A DNA stretch of 64,000 nucleotides from Planococcus sp. ISL-110 (GCF_018613575.1 NZ_JAGGPX010000011.1:227482-291481); one strand, 5' to 3'. Shown: positions 18,468 through 27,160, counted from the first letter of the stretch. Program-made: numbers and translations. Notes: a model not told the origin generated them from the letters alone.

Positions 18468-19235
18468 TTAAAAAGGAAATTTATTCAGCCATTGCCCACC
18501 GTCCAAAGTGACGATTTCTCCGTTCATATAAGAGGCTTTATCCGACATGATAAAGGCTGCAAGCTCTGCCACTTCCTCGGGTTTACCGAGTCTGCCCAGA
18601 GGAATCGATTCCAATGTCCGCTTCGCGGCTTTATCGGATTCCCACAGCTTATCGGCTCCACCAGTCCGCTCGATTGGACCCGGAGCAATGCCATTGACCC
18701 GGATGCCAAACTGCGTTCCCCATTCGACAGCCAATGTCCGTGTCAATGACATGACACCCGCTTTAGCTGCAGCTGAGTGTGCAACTCCAGCTCCTGCATT
18801 CCAGGCATACGTGGCAAGCATATTCAGGATATTTCCTTTTGTGCCGTTTTCAATCCAATAATTGCCGACCGCATGGGAACAGAAAAAGGTCCCATTCAAG
18901 ACAATATCGATCACCGATTTCCAGCCATTCGGCGATAGTTTTTCCGCATGGACAATAAAGTTTCCAGCGGCATTATTGACCAGCCCGTCCACTCTTCCAA
19001 ATTTTTCATGGGCGAACTTCACCATCGCTTTAGCGTGTTCAGGTTCCCGGACATCCATTTGGAACACTTCGACTGAACCGCGGTCTCCTGAAATCGCTTT
19101 CACAGCTTCGTTCAGCTTTTCCATATCGCGCCCCGTTATGACGACATTGGCGCCTTCTGAAGCGAATTTCTTAGCCATATGCAGCCCCATGCCGCTGGAG
19201 CCACCCGTAATAATAATTGTTTGATCCGTGAACAT
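18468..19235 (-). CDS. fadH: 2,4-dienoyl-CoA reductase-type short-chain dehydrogenase
   Basis: 255 residues with the NADPH-binding TGGSSGMG motif at 10-17, the NNAAGNF segment, and a displaced catalytic site HSAAAKAG in place of the usual YxxxK, as in dienoyl-CoA reductases. It would act in beta-oxidation of polyunsaturated acyl-CoA. The conserved ends ERTGGADKLWES and GGQWLN agree with B. subtilis FadH (YkuF), which also lies near ykuL. AAAAGGGGATG precedes the ATG. No terminator is evident before cbpB, so some read-through is possible only from elsewhere: cbpB and fadH are co-directional, with cbpB downstream. Confidence 0.85.
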   Translation of the reverse strand: MFTDQTIIITGGSSGMGLHMAKKFASEGANVVITGRDMEKLNEAVKAISGDRGSVEVFQMDVREPEHAKAMVKFAHEKFGRVDGLVNNAAGNFIVHAEKLSPNGWKSVIDIVLNGTFFCSHAVGNYWIENGTKGNILNMLATYAWNAGAGVAHSAAAKAGVMSLTRTLAVEWGTQFGIRVNGIAPGPIERTGGADKLWESDKAAKRTLESIPLGRLGKPEEVAELAAFIMSDKASYMNGEIVTLDGGQWLNKFPF

Positions 19236-19467
19236 GCAAACATCCCCTTTTGATTAGACTAAATGATATACGTTGAACGAATAATCTTCATCTGCCGATA
19301 AATCGACGCAGACAAGAAATCTTTCTTAGTTCAACTTAACTATTTATCTTCTACATAGCCATCGGTTTTCCCTTTTATTGCAAACACCCATTCAGTATAC
19401 AGTGACTGGAAATTTTGATATGATGGAGTCGAAACTAACCATTATTTAAAATGAAAGGAATGAGTCA

Positions 19468-19929
19468 ATGCCATCCTCCAAGTCAGATTCAGATATCGCA
19501 CAAGCCATTTTCACGGTTAATCGGCACGCCAAAACTGCCCCCGACAATCAATATTTGTATGCTTTGAAAAAAGAAGCTTTAAATCTGATGATTGAACAGC
19601 AGCGCGCCAAAAAAATCGGTTTACACTTCAGTAAAAACCCTCAGAAAAGTCAACAACAATCTTCAGTCCTCATAAAATGCGGCAATTACTATTTTCATAT
19701 GCTTCCGAAAAAAGAAGATTTCTCATCACTCGAGCATTTAGGCCACCTGGATGACACATACCGCAATCCCCCCAGCCGAATGAACTTGAAAGTGGCCAAA
19801 GAAATCTTACGGATTCTGACCGGATTAGAGCCGCAGAAAAAAGAATCGGCTGTCTCCAATTTCACCAAATCCTATCAGCCTCGGCAAATTGACCGGTTTT
19901 ATTCGCCTAAAAAATCTTATTTTGATTGA
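19468..19929 (+). CDS. ykyB: YkyB-family protein
   Basis: 153 residues. The core VNRHAKTAPDNQYLYALKKE, then IGLHFSKNPQKSQQQSSVLI, matches the YkyB family of Bacillales, whose function is unknown. AAAGGAATG precedes the ATG. The gene faces away from fadH and ends at a strong bidirectional terminator. The basic C-terminal tail (about residues 125-153) is less conserved-looking. It is soluble, with no signal peptide or TM segment. Confidence 0.8.
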   Translation: MPSSKSDSDIAQAIFTVNRHAKTAPDNQYLYALKKEALNLMIEQQRAKKIGLHFSKNPQKSQQQSSVLIKCGNYYFHMLPKKEDFSSLEHLGHLDDTYRNPPSRMNLKVAKEILRILTGLEPQKKESAVSNFTKSYQPRQIDRFYSPKKSYFD

Positions 19930-19940
19930 AGTCAGCCACT

Positions 19941-19974
19941 AGCCGAAAACCTTCCCAGGTTTTCGGCTTTTCTT
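19941..19974. terminator. Bidirectional terminator between ykyB and ykwC
   Basis: AGCCGAAAACC and GGTTTTCGGCT pair around a 6-base loop, with T-rich sequence on both strands; it serves two convergent genes. Confidence 0.9.
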
Positions 19975-20833
19975 ATGCCTCGTAATGGCGGATTAAAGTT
20001 TGTGTTCCGTTATCTTCATATCCCTGGGCCGCCAGCTCTTCGTACATGCTTAATGACAGACGCAGACCGGGCAGCTGCAATCCCCAGTTTTCCGCTTCTT
20101 CTGCTGCAATCTTCATGTCTTTAATAAAATGCTTGATGTAAAAGCCCGGACGAAAATCTTCGTTGATCATTTTTGGAGCTAGGTTAGACAGTGACCAGGA
20201 ACCAGCTGCTCCGGAAGAAATGGATCGCAGGACGCGCTCTGGATCAAGCCCCGCTTTTTTTGCATAAACCAACGATTCGCAAACTCCAATCATATTGCTG
20301 GCAATATTGATTTGGTTGCACATTTTGGTATGCTGTCCTGAACCCGCGGGACCTTGAAAGACGATGTTTTCACCAAACAGGTTGAGCAGTGGAGAAATTT
20401 GCTCAAAGACCTCTTTTTCGCCGCCAACCATTATGGACAAAACAGCATTTTTAGCACCGATGTCCCCACCGGATACCGGGGCATCTAAAGCATGAAGCCC
20501 TTTTTCGGCCGCAGCTTCAAAAATCCGTTGTGCCAAATGCGGCTGGGAAGTCGTCATGTCGACCAGCACAGATCCTGCTTTGGCGTTATGGATAATGCCT
20601 TTCTCCCCAAAATAGATTTCTTCAACATCGGAAGGATAGCCGACCATGGTGAAAATGACCTCACTTCTTTCCACCACCTGCTGGGGTGATTCCACCAGCA
20701 CAGCGCCTGCTTCAACCAGGTTCTCCGCTTTTTTTGCTGTCCGTGTATATATGGAAACCTCATGCCCATGATCCATTAAATGTTTAACCAGGCTATTGCC
20801 CATGACTCCAGTGCCGATAAATCCGAGCTTCAT
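19973..20833 (-). CDS. ykwC: NAD(P)-binding beta-hydroxyacid dehydrogenase, YkwC type
   Basis: 286 residues of the 3-hydroxyisobutyrate/6-phosphogluconate dehydrogenase superfamily: Rossmann motif GFIGTGVMG at 4-12, substrate-binding DAPVSGGDIGA, catalytic-lysine segment GSGQHTKMCNQ. The MVGYPSDVEEIYFG segment is characteristic of YkwC. The natural substrate is unknown. AAGGAGG precedes the ATG. The gene is monocistronic and converges on ykyB. Confidence 0.82.
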   Translation of the reverse strand: MKLGFIGTGVMGNSLVKHLMDHGHEVSIYTRTAKKAENLVEAGAVLVESPQQVVERSEVIFTMVGYPSDVEEIYFGEKGIIHNAKAGSVLVDMTTSQPHLAQRIFEAAAEKGLHALDAPVSGGDIGAKNAVLSIMVGGEKEVFEQISPLLNLFGENIVFQGPAGSGQHTKMCNQINIASNMIGVCESLVYAKKAGLDPERVLRSISSGAAGSWSLSNLAPKMINEDFRPGFYIKHFIKDMKIAAEEAENWGLQLPGLRLSLSMYEELAAQGYEDNGTQTLIRHYEA

Positions 20834-20835
20834 AT

Positions 20836-21139
20836 GTATTTCCTCCTTTTGTATATCTTCAGTTTAGCAAAAATCTTCAGGATATTCACTCTTGGAATAA
20901 AAAAGGGAATGGAAAGGCGCCCAAGCAGCTCTTCCTCCACAAAAAAATCGCAAAAAAAGAAGCCGATCCGCAATGGATCGACCACAAAAGGGGGAAATGA
21001 GAATGTTGCTGTGTTCAAGTATATTATCCCCCTCCTGAAAGCACTTTAAACATTTTCTTTTAAACATTCACCTTATATTTTTGAGAAGCCATTGAAAAAT
21101 CGCTTTGCCTGAACACATTATATGTTCAACTCTGTTATG
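20836..21139. other. Intergenic region with a possible basic micro-ORF
   Basis: About 300 bases without a clear gene. On the plus strand a 46-codon ORF (20909-21049) encodes a very basic Ser/Lys-rich peptide (MERRPSSSSSTKKSQKKK start), but its ATG has no spaced Shine-Dalgarno. On the minus strand CGATCC/GGATCG at 20964-20980 is followed by T runs and may terminate the small gene at 21140. Nothing else is seen. Confidence 0.4.
20951..20980 (-). terminator. Possible terminator of the 62-residue protein gene
   Basis: Six-bp stem CGATCC/GGATCG followed on the minus strand by GGCTTC and seven T residues. It is about 160 bases past the stop codon at 21140, so the link is an inference. Confidence 0.4.
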
Positions 21140-21328
21140 TTATTTCGACGGTTCTTCTGTATACGTATAGACAGTGGTTCCGTGGTGGTAAGCGGTGCCT
21201 CTGAAATGCTTGAAATCCTCACGCACTATCAAAACTGTTCGGAAATCCAGGAAATCTCCTTTTTCGATTGTGATGGATTCAATCTCCCCATTTTTCAAAT
21301 CTTCGAGTTGCTGGCTATAGTCAGTCAT
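21140..21328 (-). CDS. Small conserved-looking protein of unknown function
   Basis: 62 residues, soluble and mildly acidic, with a likely small beta-sheet core (ITIEKGDFLDFRTVLIVRE, then YHHGTTVYTY). AAAGGAGA lies 7 bases before the ATG, and codon use looks like its neighbours, so I consider it real. I do not recognise the family. It is transcribed away from the CPBP protease gene. Confidence 0.65.
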   Translation of the reverse strand: MTDYSQQLEDLKNGEIESITIEKGDFLDFRTVLIVREDFKHFRGTAYHHGTTVYTYTEEPSK

Positions 21329-21385
21329 GAATTGTTCTCCTTTTGCCTTAGTATTGATGAACCCTTCTGTTATAATACTAGACGG

Positions 21386-21550
21386 ATGATAATTATCGTA
21401 TTCAGCAAGTATTATACAGAATCATCTTTAGACAGATTTCAAAAATCTGCACTAAGAAATAGTATACAGCAAGAAATCAAGTCGGACATCTTTGTCCATG
21501 CCGCTGCCAATCGAATGGCACGGCTTCAATTTTTAGGAGGATTTGCATGA
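21386..21550 (+). CDS. Possible 54-residue peptide coupled to the CPBP protease gene
   Basis: The ORF runs from ATG 21386 to a TGA that overlaps the next gene's ATG (ATGA), the usual sign of coupling. TATAAT at 21371-21376 puts a transcription start only a few bases before the ATG, and there is no good Shine-Dalgarno, so translation would be leaderless. The peptide (MIIIVFSKYYTES start) matches no family I know. It may equally be a plain 5' leader. Confidence 0.3.
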   Translation: MIIIVFSKYYTESSLDRFQKSALRNSIQQEIKSDIFVHAAANRMARLQFLGGFA

Positions 21551-22161
21551 TCAACTTTTTAAAGCAGCATCCTTTGATTGTGATGCTGCCACTGGCTTTC
21601 TATTTGTACAATTTAGCCTTTGAAAACCCCGCCATCTTTTGGTATATGTACACATTTGCGATGCTGATTTTAATGTCTTTCGCTATTATATTCGTTAAGG
21701 TTTTTGACGAACTTGTTACTTGGAAATCTTTGGTTTATGGATTGGGTTACGGAACACTCCTGTACGGACTCATTGCCGTCGGTTTCCAATTGCTGCTTCT
21801 GACTCCTTTCAACATTTCGGGTTCTGTCGATTCTTTCTTATCCGCGTTTGCGCCTGTCTCGATTTGGCATTATCTCCTTTTGATGTTCATCATCGTTCCA
21901 GGTGAGGAAATTTTCTGGAGGGGATTGGTCCAACAAAAGCTGAAAAAATATATCTCTACACCGCTGGCGATTCTGGCCAGCTCCATTCTTTTCGGTTTTG
22001 CACTGGCATTGGGCGGATTTTGGCCCGGTGTAGGGGCTGGTATCGCAGCAGGGCTGATTCTTGGCCTGCTTTACGAATGGAAAAAAAGCATGCCTGTTAT
22101 CATTGTCACCCATCTGGTCATGATTGTCCTGCTGTTCCTGATTTTGCCGCTGCCAGTTTAA
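21547..22161 (+). CDS. CPBP-family intramembrane glutamic protease
   Basis: 204 residues, seven or so TM segments. Catalytic EE at 120-121 with Arg 125 (GEEIFWRGL) and the later His in IVTHLVMIV match the CAAX-protease/bacteriocin-processing (CPBP) family. In this family such proteins process prenylated or bacteriocin-like substrates or confer self-immunity; the role here is unknown. AGGAGG lies 8 bases before the ATG. Confidence 0.85.
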   Translation: MINFLKQHPLIVMLPLAFYLYNLAFENPAIFWYMYTFAMLILMSFAIIFVKVFDELVTWKSLVYGLGYGTLLYGLIAVGFQLLLLTPFNISGSVDSFLSAFAPVSIWHYLLLMFIIVPGEEIFWRGLVQQKLKKYISTPLAILASSILFGFALALGGFWPGVGAGIAAGLILGLLYEWKKSMPVIIVTHLVMIVLLFLILPLPV

Positions 22162-22220
22162 GATGAAACATTCCTTCCTTTCGAACGTCTACTAGACAAA
22201 CCGATAGGAGGGAATTTTTT

Positions 22221-22865
22221 ATGAAGAAGAATTTATTTTTATTATCATCTATCCTGACGGTTGGCGTATTGCTGACAGCTTGCGGAACGCCAGATACTGT
22301 CGAGGAGGACACCGGCACTGCCCCCGAAGAAACGGCTGAAGAAACGACTGTAGAAGTAGAGGAAGAAGAAGCTGAAGAAGAAGTGGCCGAAGAACCTGAA
22401 GAAGAAACCAACACCGGTGAAAGCACAGAAGAAGCTGAGCCTGCCGGAACCCTTACACAGAGTGATGAACAGAACTATGAATTATATGTTCTCGATGGCT
22501 ACGAGCTGACAGCAGAAGAGCCGAATAAAGATGCACTCTACGTCGCGGATAATTCAGGTGTCTTCATGCGCATCGAGACATTCGCTGCTGGAGAAACCGA
22601 TTTCGCTTCTCTTGAAGAAAATATGAAACAAACTCTGCAAGCCGTCAACCCGGAAGAAGAACCTGCTGAAGCCACGAATTTTGATGAAGCTGATTTTGAA
22701 CAGTCTGCTGCTTATGAAATACCAAGTACGGAAGGCACCGTAACCGGCATTGTTTATGAAAAAGAAGATCTTCTGGTGCGCCTGACAATTTTTGACGACA
22801 GCACTGTCAATGCTACCGAAGACTTTATCACTATGGGCAGAACCATCGGGACGCTTGAACAATAA
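22221..22865 (+). CDS. Secreted lipoprotein with Glu-rich linker
   Basis: 214 residues. Signal peptide MKKNLFLLSSILTVGVLLTA ends in lipobox LLTAC, so the mature protein is anchored by Cys 21. Residues about 28-75 are a Glu/Ala/Thr-rich disordered linker; the C-terminal 140 residues form a small globular domain beginning EQNYELYVLDGYELT. No family is recognised. TAGGAGGG precedes the ATG. It shares a terminator with the convergent MarR gene. Confidence 0.78.
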   Translation: MKKNLFLLSSILTVGVLLTACGTPDTVEEDTGTAPEETAEETTVEVEEEEAEEEVAEEPEEETNTGESTEEAEPAGTLTQSDEQNYELYVLDGYELTAEEPNKDALYVADNSGVFMRIETFAAGETDFASLEENMKQTLQAVNPEEEPAEATNFDEADFEQSAAYEIPSTEGTVTGIVYEKEDLLVRLTIFDDSTVNATEDFITMGRTIGTLEQ

Positions 22866-22878
22866 ACCAATGCAATCG

Positions 22879-22908
22879 AAAAGGCCATCCGAAATTCGGA
22901 TGGCCTTT
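22879..22908. terminator. Bidirectional terminator between lipoprotein and MarR genes
   Basis: AAAAGGCCATCCGAA and its complement form a near-perfect 14-bp hairpin with a T run on each strand. Confidence 0.92.
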
Positions 22909-22916
22909 TGCTTTCT

Positions 22917-23360
22917 TTAATAGGATAAATCTTTGATCGACAAACCAAGTTTCTTCATCAATTCAATGGCTTGCTCTTTTTCTTCGCTCGACAACGCATC
23001 CGTCAATTCATGCAATTTCTTTTCATGCTCCGGAAAAATCTGCGCCATGAATTCTTTGCCCTGCTCCGATATTTCGGCATAAGTCACACGGCGGTCGCTC
23101 GGGCAATTTACGCGCGTGATATAGCCTCTTTTTTCGAGCTTATCGATCACGTATGTGATAGAACCGCTTGCCAGAAGGATTTTGCCGCCTATTTTTTGAA
23201 GTGGCTGCTTTCCTTTATGGTATAGAAGCTCCAAAACGGCAAATTCTGTTGGATTTACTCCACTTGCCTGAAAAAAATGGTTGGTCTGTTCGGTAATTGC
23301 TTTATGTGCACGTGACAGCACAATAAATAATTTCAGCGATTGTTTAATCTCTTCATTCAT
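22917..23360 (-). CDS. mhqR: MarR-family regulator, MhqR-like
   Basis: 147 residues. NPTEFAVLELLYHKGKQPLQ and ILLASGSITYVIDKLEKRGY form the winged helix, CPSDRRVTY the wing; this closely resembles B. subtilis MhqR (YkvE), which controls quinone-responsive genes. No quinone-dioxygenase genes are adjacent, so the target set is unknown. ATG 23360 is preferred, with AAAGAG 8 bases upstream; GTG 23378 is an alternative. Confidence 0.75.
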   Translation of the reverse strand: MNEEIKQSLKLFIVLSRAHKAITEQTNHFFQASGVNPTEFAVLELLYHKGKQPLQKIGGKILLASGSITYVIDKLEKRGYITRVNCPSDRRVTYAEISEQGKEFMAQIFPEHEKKLHELTDALSSEEKEQAIELMKKLGLSIKDLSY

Positions 23361-23450
23361 CCTATCCACTCTTTCCACTATTTAAGCTGCATTACGCTAA
23401 TTATAGTCTTTTTTCGCTAGAATAACACCTTCCAGGCTTCACCTTTGCCT

Positions 23451-24800
23451 TTAGCCAATGATCACGCGTTCTTTCGGGTAATGGAATTTTGTCGGGTCTG
23501 TTTTACCGCCAATCGTAAAGAGGAATGAAATCAATCCAACTCGCCCGACAAACATCAACGCCATGATGATAAACTTCCCGGTACCTGATAGGTCACTGGT
23601 AATGCCAAGCGACATACCACATGTTCCAAACGCCGAAGTGATTTCAAATATGATTTCTATAATGGTTGCCTGCGGTTCCGTAATGAGCAAGGCGATGGTC
23701 GCCACAAGAACCATAAAGACCGCCAGAAAAATAACAGCGAAAGAACGAAATACGTCAATCAGCTCAATTTCGCGCTTAAATATTTGAATGGTGTTTTTAC
23801 CCCTTGCAAAATTGATTAAAAACAGAATAGCGATAGCAAAAGTTGTGGTGCGGATTCCGCCTCCTGCGGAACTTGGAGAAGCCCCAATAAACATCAATGC
23901 GCTCATAAAGACATTTGTCGCATCGCTGAATTGCGTAATATCTATAGTTACCAAACCGCCTGAACGCGATGAAACAGAGTGGAAAATCGCTGCAAAGGCA
24001 GACTCATGCCAACTCATCCCTTTAAATGCACGGAACGATTCGAGGAGCAGGATGCCGATGGCTCCGACTGCCAATAAAATCGCAAATATGCTTGTCGTTA
24101 TTTTAGTGAACAAGGAAAATCGGAAATACTTTTGTTTATTGGATAAGAATTCCTTCACTTCAATCAGAACCGGGAAACCGATGGCTCCCAATATGATCAG
24201 AATCATATTGATAATTTGGACAAAATAATCATTAAAATAAGGAACTAATGACTCTCCGGTGATATCAAACCCGCCATTTGTCGTGGCTGTTACGGAACCA
24301 AAGACACCATGAAGCAAAGCTTCCTGGAATGTCGGAAAATACTGCGTGAAATAGACCGTCAGAATAAGCGCGCCCACCGCTTCAATCAGCAGCAGAATTT
24401 TGACGATCTCAAGAATAAGTTTGACTACACCAGACATACTCGACTGATTATGGTCAACCATGATCAATTGGCGTTCACGCAAGCCGATGCGTTTACCGAC
24501 CAGAAGCCAGAAAAACGTACCAATCGACATGATGCCAATTCCACCCAACTGCAAAATAAACATCAAAACGACGATGCCGAATACCGTATAGGTGTCAACA
24601 ACGTTAATGACGGTTAGGCCTGTTACACTCACAGCGCTAACTGCAGTAAACAAGCTGTCAATTAATGGGATGGTCATCCCTGGTTTATGGACATTCGGCA
24701 ATCTTAATAATAAGAAGGAAACTGCAATCGCCACAAAATAATACGAAACAATCGCTTGTGCAGGTGTAAGGTTTCGTACTTTTTGAAATGTTTTATTCAT
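23451..24800 (-). CDS. ktrD: Ktr/Trk-type potassium uptake protein, KtrD-like
   Basis: 449 residues, the same length as B. subtilis KtrD, with four pore repeats: selectivity-filter segments SVTGL, ATTNGG, SSRSGG and FGTCGMS carry the conserved glycines. It is the membrane subunit that takes up K+ with Na+, working with a cytosolic KtrC/KtrA-type ring that is not encoded here. Its place downstream of the sigI-rsgI pair agrees with ykrM in B. subtilis. The low-affinity KtrD identity is inferred from length and context. Confidence 0.85.
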   Translation of the reverse strand: MNKTFQKVRNLTPAQAIVSYYFVAIAVSFLLLRLPNVHKPGMTIPLIDSLFTAVSAVSVTGLTVINVVDTYTVFGIVVLMFILQLGGIGIMSIGTFFWLLVGKRIGLRERQLIMVDHNQSSMSGVVKLILEIVKILLLIEAVGALILTVYFTQYFPTFQEALLHGVFGSVTATTNGGFDITGESLVPYFNDYFVQIINMILIILGAIGFPVLIEVKEFLSNKQKYFRFSLFTKITTSIFAILLAVGAIGILLLESFRAFKGMSWHESAFAAIFHSVSSRSGGLVTIDITQFSDATNVFMSALMFIGASPSSAGGGIRTTTFAIAILFLINFARGKNTIQIFKREIELIDVFRSFAVIFLAVFMVLVATIALLITEPQATIIEIIFEITSAFGTCGMSLGITSDLSGTGKFIIMALMFVGRVGLISFLFTIGGKTDPTKFHYPKERVIIG

Positions 24801-24891
24801 AAGACATTGATTCCCTTCGGCATTTTATTCTCTCCTCATTCTATGAAAAGAATAGACAAAAAGAAAGAGAAATCGAAAATCTATTTAAATT

Positions 24892-24910
24892 GATAATGAT
24901 TAGTAATAAT
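24892..24910. promoter_or_regulatory. Fur-like A/T dyad upstream of ktrD
   Basis: GATAATGATTAGTAATAAT matches the left half of the Fur box well and the right half only in part. It lies 92 bp upstream of ktrD, where an iron regulator would be surprising. Recorded as a weak candidate. Confidence 0.2.
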
Positions 24911-24951
24911 AAAGAATCCGGTTGCCATGATTATCAAACTTAAATAAATGA

Positions 24952-24981
24952 AAAGAGCAGAAGAATTCCTTCTACTCTTTT
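24952..24981. terminator. Terminator of sigI-rsgI
   Basis: AAAGAGCAGAAG/CTTCTACTCTTT-type hairpin overlapping the rsgI stop codon, with T-rich flanks on both strands. Confidence 0.8.
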
Positions 24982-26213
24982 TGTTTCTTCTCTTGCTTGC
25001 TTCCCTTGTCCGTAGAGCTCTCAATTTCTTTTTGCTCTTTTTGCTTTTTCTCACCAGAGTGATCAGCAGACTGTTCTTTTTTCTTATCTTCTAAAGGGGC
25101 TAGGTGAGTTTCTTTTTTCTCTGATGAATTGGCGCTGCCTGCAGGTGTCCCTTTTTTATCAACCGGTTTTTCCTTCGGCACAGGTTTTACCGACTTTTCT
25201 TTCTCCTTTTTTTTGACTGGAGCAGGATTGTCGGCTTTAGTCGAAGACTCATCAGCCTTATTATTTTGCTCGGTTTTTTTGGGCTGTTGCTCTGTTTTCG
25301 GTAAAGGCTCCCCTTTTTTCTTTTCCTTTGCAGATGAAGTTGATGTGTTTTTTTCTGTTGGTTTATTCTTGTTTGGTTCTTTCTTTATATTCTTTTCTTT
25401 GCTTTCATTTTCTTCTTTGCTTGGGTTCGTTTCTTTGTTTTTGTTCGTTTCTTTATTGCTGGTTGATTGTTTGCTTTCGCTTGGCGCTTCTTTTTCATCT
25501 ATCACATTATCTTCTTTTGAAACAGGTGGTGTCACGACCTTTTGTGTCGGCTCCTGTACTTCAGTCTCTTTTTGAATCTTCAAGTTTTCAGCTTTCTCGA
25601 TCATTTGGCCGACAGGCACATGATCGTCTTTTGATTGACGCCATTGTTCCTTGGTAGCTTCTTTCATCTGGATCGCCATATTTTCATTTTGGGCAATAGC
25701 AGAAACCGCCAGAACGAATTTCTTTATGGATTCGTCAAGCTCCCGGTCGTCTTCTTCAACCGCGGTAATGGTGATTTGTTCCGTCTGATCTGTTACAGCC
25801 AGTTCAAACACACGATTCAATACATCAAAGAGGGGCTCATTTTCCCAATCATCAAGTTGATGGATCAGATCGTATCCATCGCTGTTCAACTCTCGGATCG
25901 ACACTACTTCATACCGGTCATTGATTCCCAACTCAATACCCGGATTGATTTGAACCTGTACATAGCTAAATGCCTCTTCAGCAGGGAATGCCAATACAGA
26001 CATGAATAACACAGCAGCAGCTATTGCCGCTATTGCAGGGGCCATAACAGGCTGCCAACGAACGGCCGGTTTTTTTACCCACGGATAAAAAGAGGCTTCT
26101 TCACCTATTGAAGGGTCGCCGGCAGGGGCCCCTTTTACGAATTGCCCATTTTTCATCAAAAAAATTGAGCGGTCATGGTTTAGTTCAATGCATATTCCTG
26201 ATTTTATCCGCAT
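24972..26213 (-). CDS. rsgI: Anti-sigma-I factor RsgI
   Basis: 413 residues. The N-terminal 50 residues (KSGICIELNHDRSIFLMKNG) form the cytosolic RsgI domain that binds SigI; a TM segment follows at about 57-77; residues 80-190 are an extracellular domain (YVQVQINPGIELGIN); residues about 230-413 are a Lys/Glu/Pro/Ser/Thr-rich tail probably spanning the wall. The ATG overlaps the sigI stop (TAATG). RsgI holds SigI at the membrane until a wall or heat signal releases it. There is no carbohydrate-binding domain at the C-terminus, unlike clostridial RsgI. Confidence 0.9.
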   Translation of the reverse strand: MRIKSGICIELNHDRSIFLMKNGQFVKGAPAGDPSIGEEASFYPWVKKPAVRWQPVMAPAIAAIAAAVLFMSVLAFPAEEAFSYVQVQINPGIELGINDRYEVVSIRELNSDGYDLIHQLDDWENEPLFDVLNRVFELAVTDQTEQITITAVEEDDRELDESIKKFVLAVSAIAQNENMAIQMKEATKEQWRQSKDDHVPVGQMIEKAENLKIQKETEVQEPTQKVVTPPVSKEDNVIDEKEAPSESKQSTSNKETNKNKETNPSKEENESKEKNIKKEPNKNKPTEKNTSTSSAKEKKKGEPLPKTEQQPKKTEQNNKADESSTKADNPAPVKKKEKEKSVKPVPKEKPVDKKGTPAGSANSSEKKETHLAPLEDKKKEQSADHSGEKKQKEQKEIESSTDKGSKQEKKQKE

Positions 26214-26959
26214 TAGTTTAACCGCCCTTTCAAATAATCTTTTAAGAAATGCAGATCGCTCATCTGCAGTAGAGCCATTGCAATTATGTATTTCCGATTG
26301 CGTTCAATCGTCTTACGGGAGACCTTTACCAATTTTTCAATTTCCTTGATCGGCAACTTTTTTTTGTTCACCATATAATCTTTATATTCATCCGTTTCAG
26401 CTACCAGCTGAGCAATCTGAATGGATGTGATGCGCGCATCCTCATGGGAAGGCGATACTTTGACCAGCATTTGAAATGACAAGCCGAATTCCTGAAGCAT
26501 TTCCTCATATAAGGAAATTTCCTCACGCCTTTTTTGATCTTGCTCCTCGGCCGTATAGGCTTTAGACGCGGCATGATCGGCAATGCCGTTATGCACTTCC
26601 GGCTCTGCTGCCGGCAGAAAATCATAGCTGAATTCTTCCCGCCGGCTTTCCTTGCGTATAAAATCGATAACGCGTCTGCGAATGACCATGTGGGCAAATG
26701 TTAGAAATGTTGCATTATTGGTTTGATCGAATTTTTGTACAGCTTCATTGAACGCAGATAGTGCCACACTGTATTCATCGTCGTGGTCATCGATAAATCG
26801 TTTGCATACTTGAGATGCCGTTTTTTTCATAAAAGGTGAATAAGAAAAAAGCAAATCGTGCAGCGCCTCTTCGTCGCCGCCTTGTGCCTGTAATACCATT
26901 ATTTCAGCATCGGATTTTTCAATACGTCCAAATCTCCCGCCTAATGTAGACAAAAGCAC
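26213..26959 (-). CDS. sigI: RNA polymerase sigma factor SigI
   Basis: 248 residues. DEYSVALSAFNEAVQKFD and FAHMVIRRRVIDFIRKESRR are the region-2 core; the C-terminal KKLPIKEIEKLVKVSRKTIE is the helix-turn-helix of SigI. It directs a heat and cell-envelope stress regulon and is inhibited by RsgI. I choose GTG 26959, which has AGAGG 8 bases upstream; GTG 26968 is too close to that site. A 10-bp inverted repeat lies just before the ribosome site (see 26976-27006). Confidence 0.9.
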   Translation of the reverse strand: MLLSTLGGRFGRIEKSDAEIMVLQAQGGDEEALHDLLFSYSPFMKKTASQVCKRFIDDHDDEYSVALSAFNEAVQKFDQTNNATFLTFAHMVIRRRVIDFIRKESRREEFSYDFLPAAEPEVHNGIADHAASKAYTAEEQDQKRREEISLYEEMLQEFGLSFQMLVKVSPSHEDARITSIQIAQLVAETDEYKDYMVNKKKLPIKEIEKLVKVSRKTIERNRKYIIAMALLQMSDLHFLKDYLKGRLN

Positions 26960-26975
26960 ACCATTCACCTCTTCT

Positions 26976-27006
26976 CAAAGTTACTGCCTAGTTGATTGTA
27001 ACTTTG
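26976..27006 (-). promoter_or_regulatory. Stem-loop in the sigI leader
   Basis: CAAAGTTAC and GTAACTTTG, 13 bases apart, form a stem of 9-10 bp in the minus-strand RNA, ending a few bases before the sigI Shine-Dalgarno (GAAGAGG). It could be a DNA operator or an RNA structure that hinders ribosome access. No T run follows, so it is not a terminator. Confidence 0.5.
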
Positions 27007-27124
27007 AAGGATCTAATTGAAAAGAGGGAGGTTTTTCTGTTCTTACCATTATTCGCTTATAAATCAATTCTTTTGTCGGTGGTGGTCTTTTTCTATCCAT
27101 AAATCTATCATTGACATGACCATA

Positions 27125-27160
27125 GAAAAAAGATGCATTGAATGGAATCAACGCACCTTT
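27125..27160 (-). terminator. Terminator of ykoY
   Basis: AAGGTGCGTTGA and TCAATGCATCTT pair with a single mismatch/wobble region and a T run follows on the minus strand, about 25 bases past the ykoY stop codon. Confidence 0.78.

Noticed and set aside
20909-21049. 46-residue basic peptide gene
   Set aside because: No spaced ribosome site, low-complexity composition, and overlap with a terminator-like hairpin on the other strand; mentioned only in the intergenic entry.
24892-24910. Fur box controlling ktrD
   Set aside because: Only one half matches well and K+ uptake is not an expected Fur target; kept as a low-confidence site only.
25129-25575. Plus-strand hydrophobic ORF of 148 codons
   Set aside because: It is the complement of the Lys/Glu-rich tail of RsgI, which gives Phe/Leu/Ser codons; no promoter or ribosome site is present.
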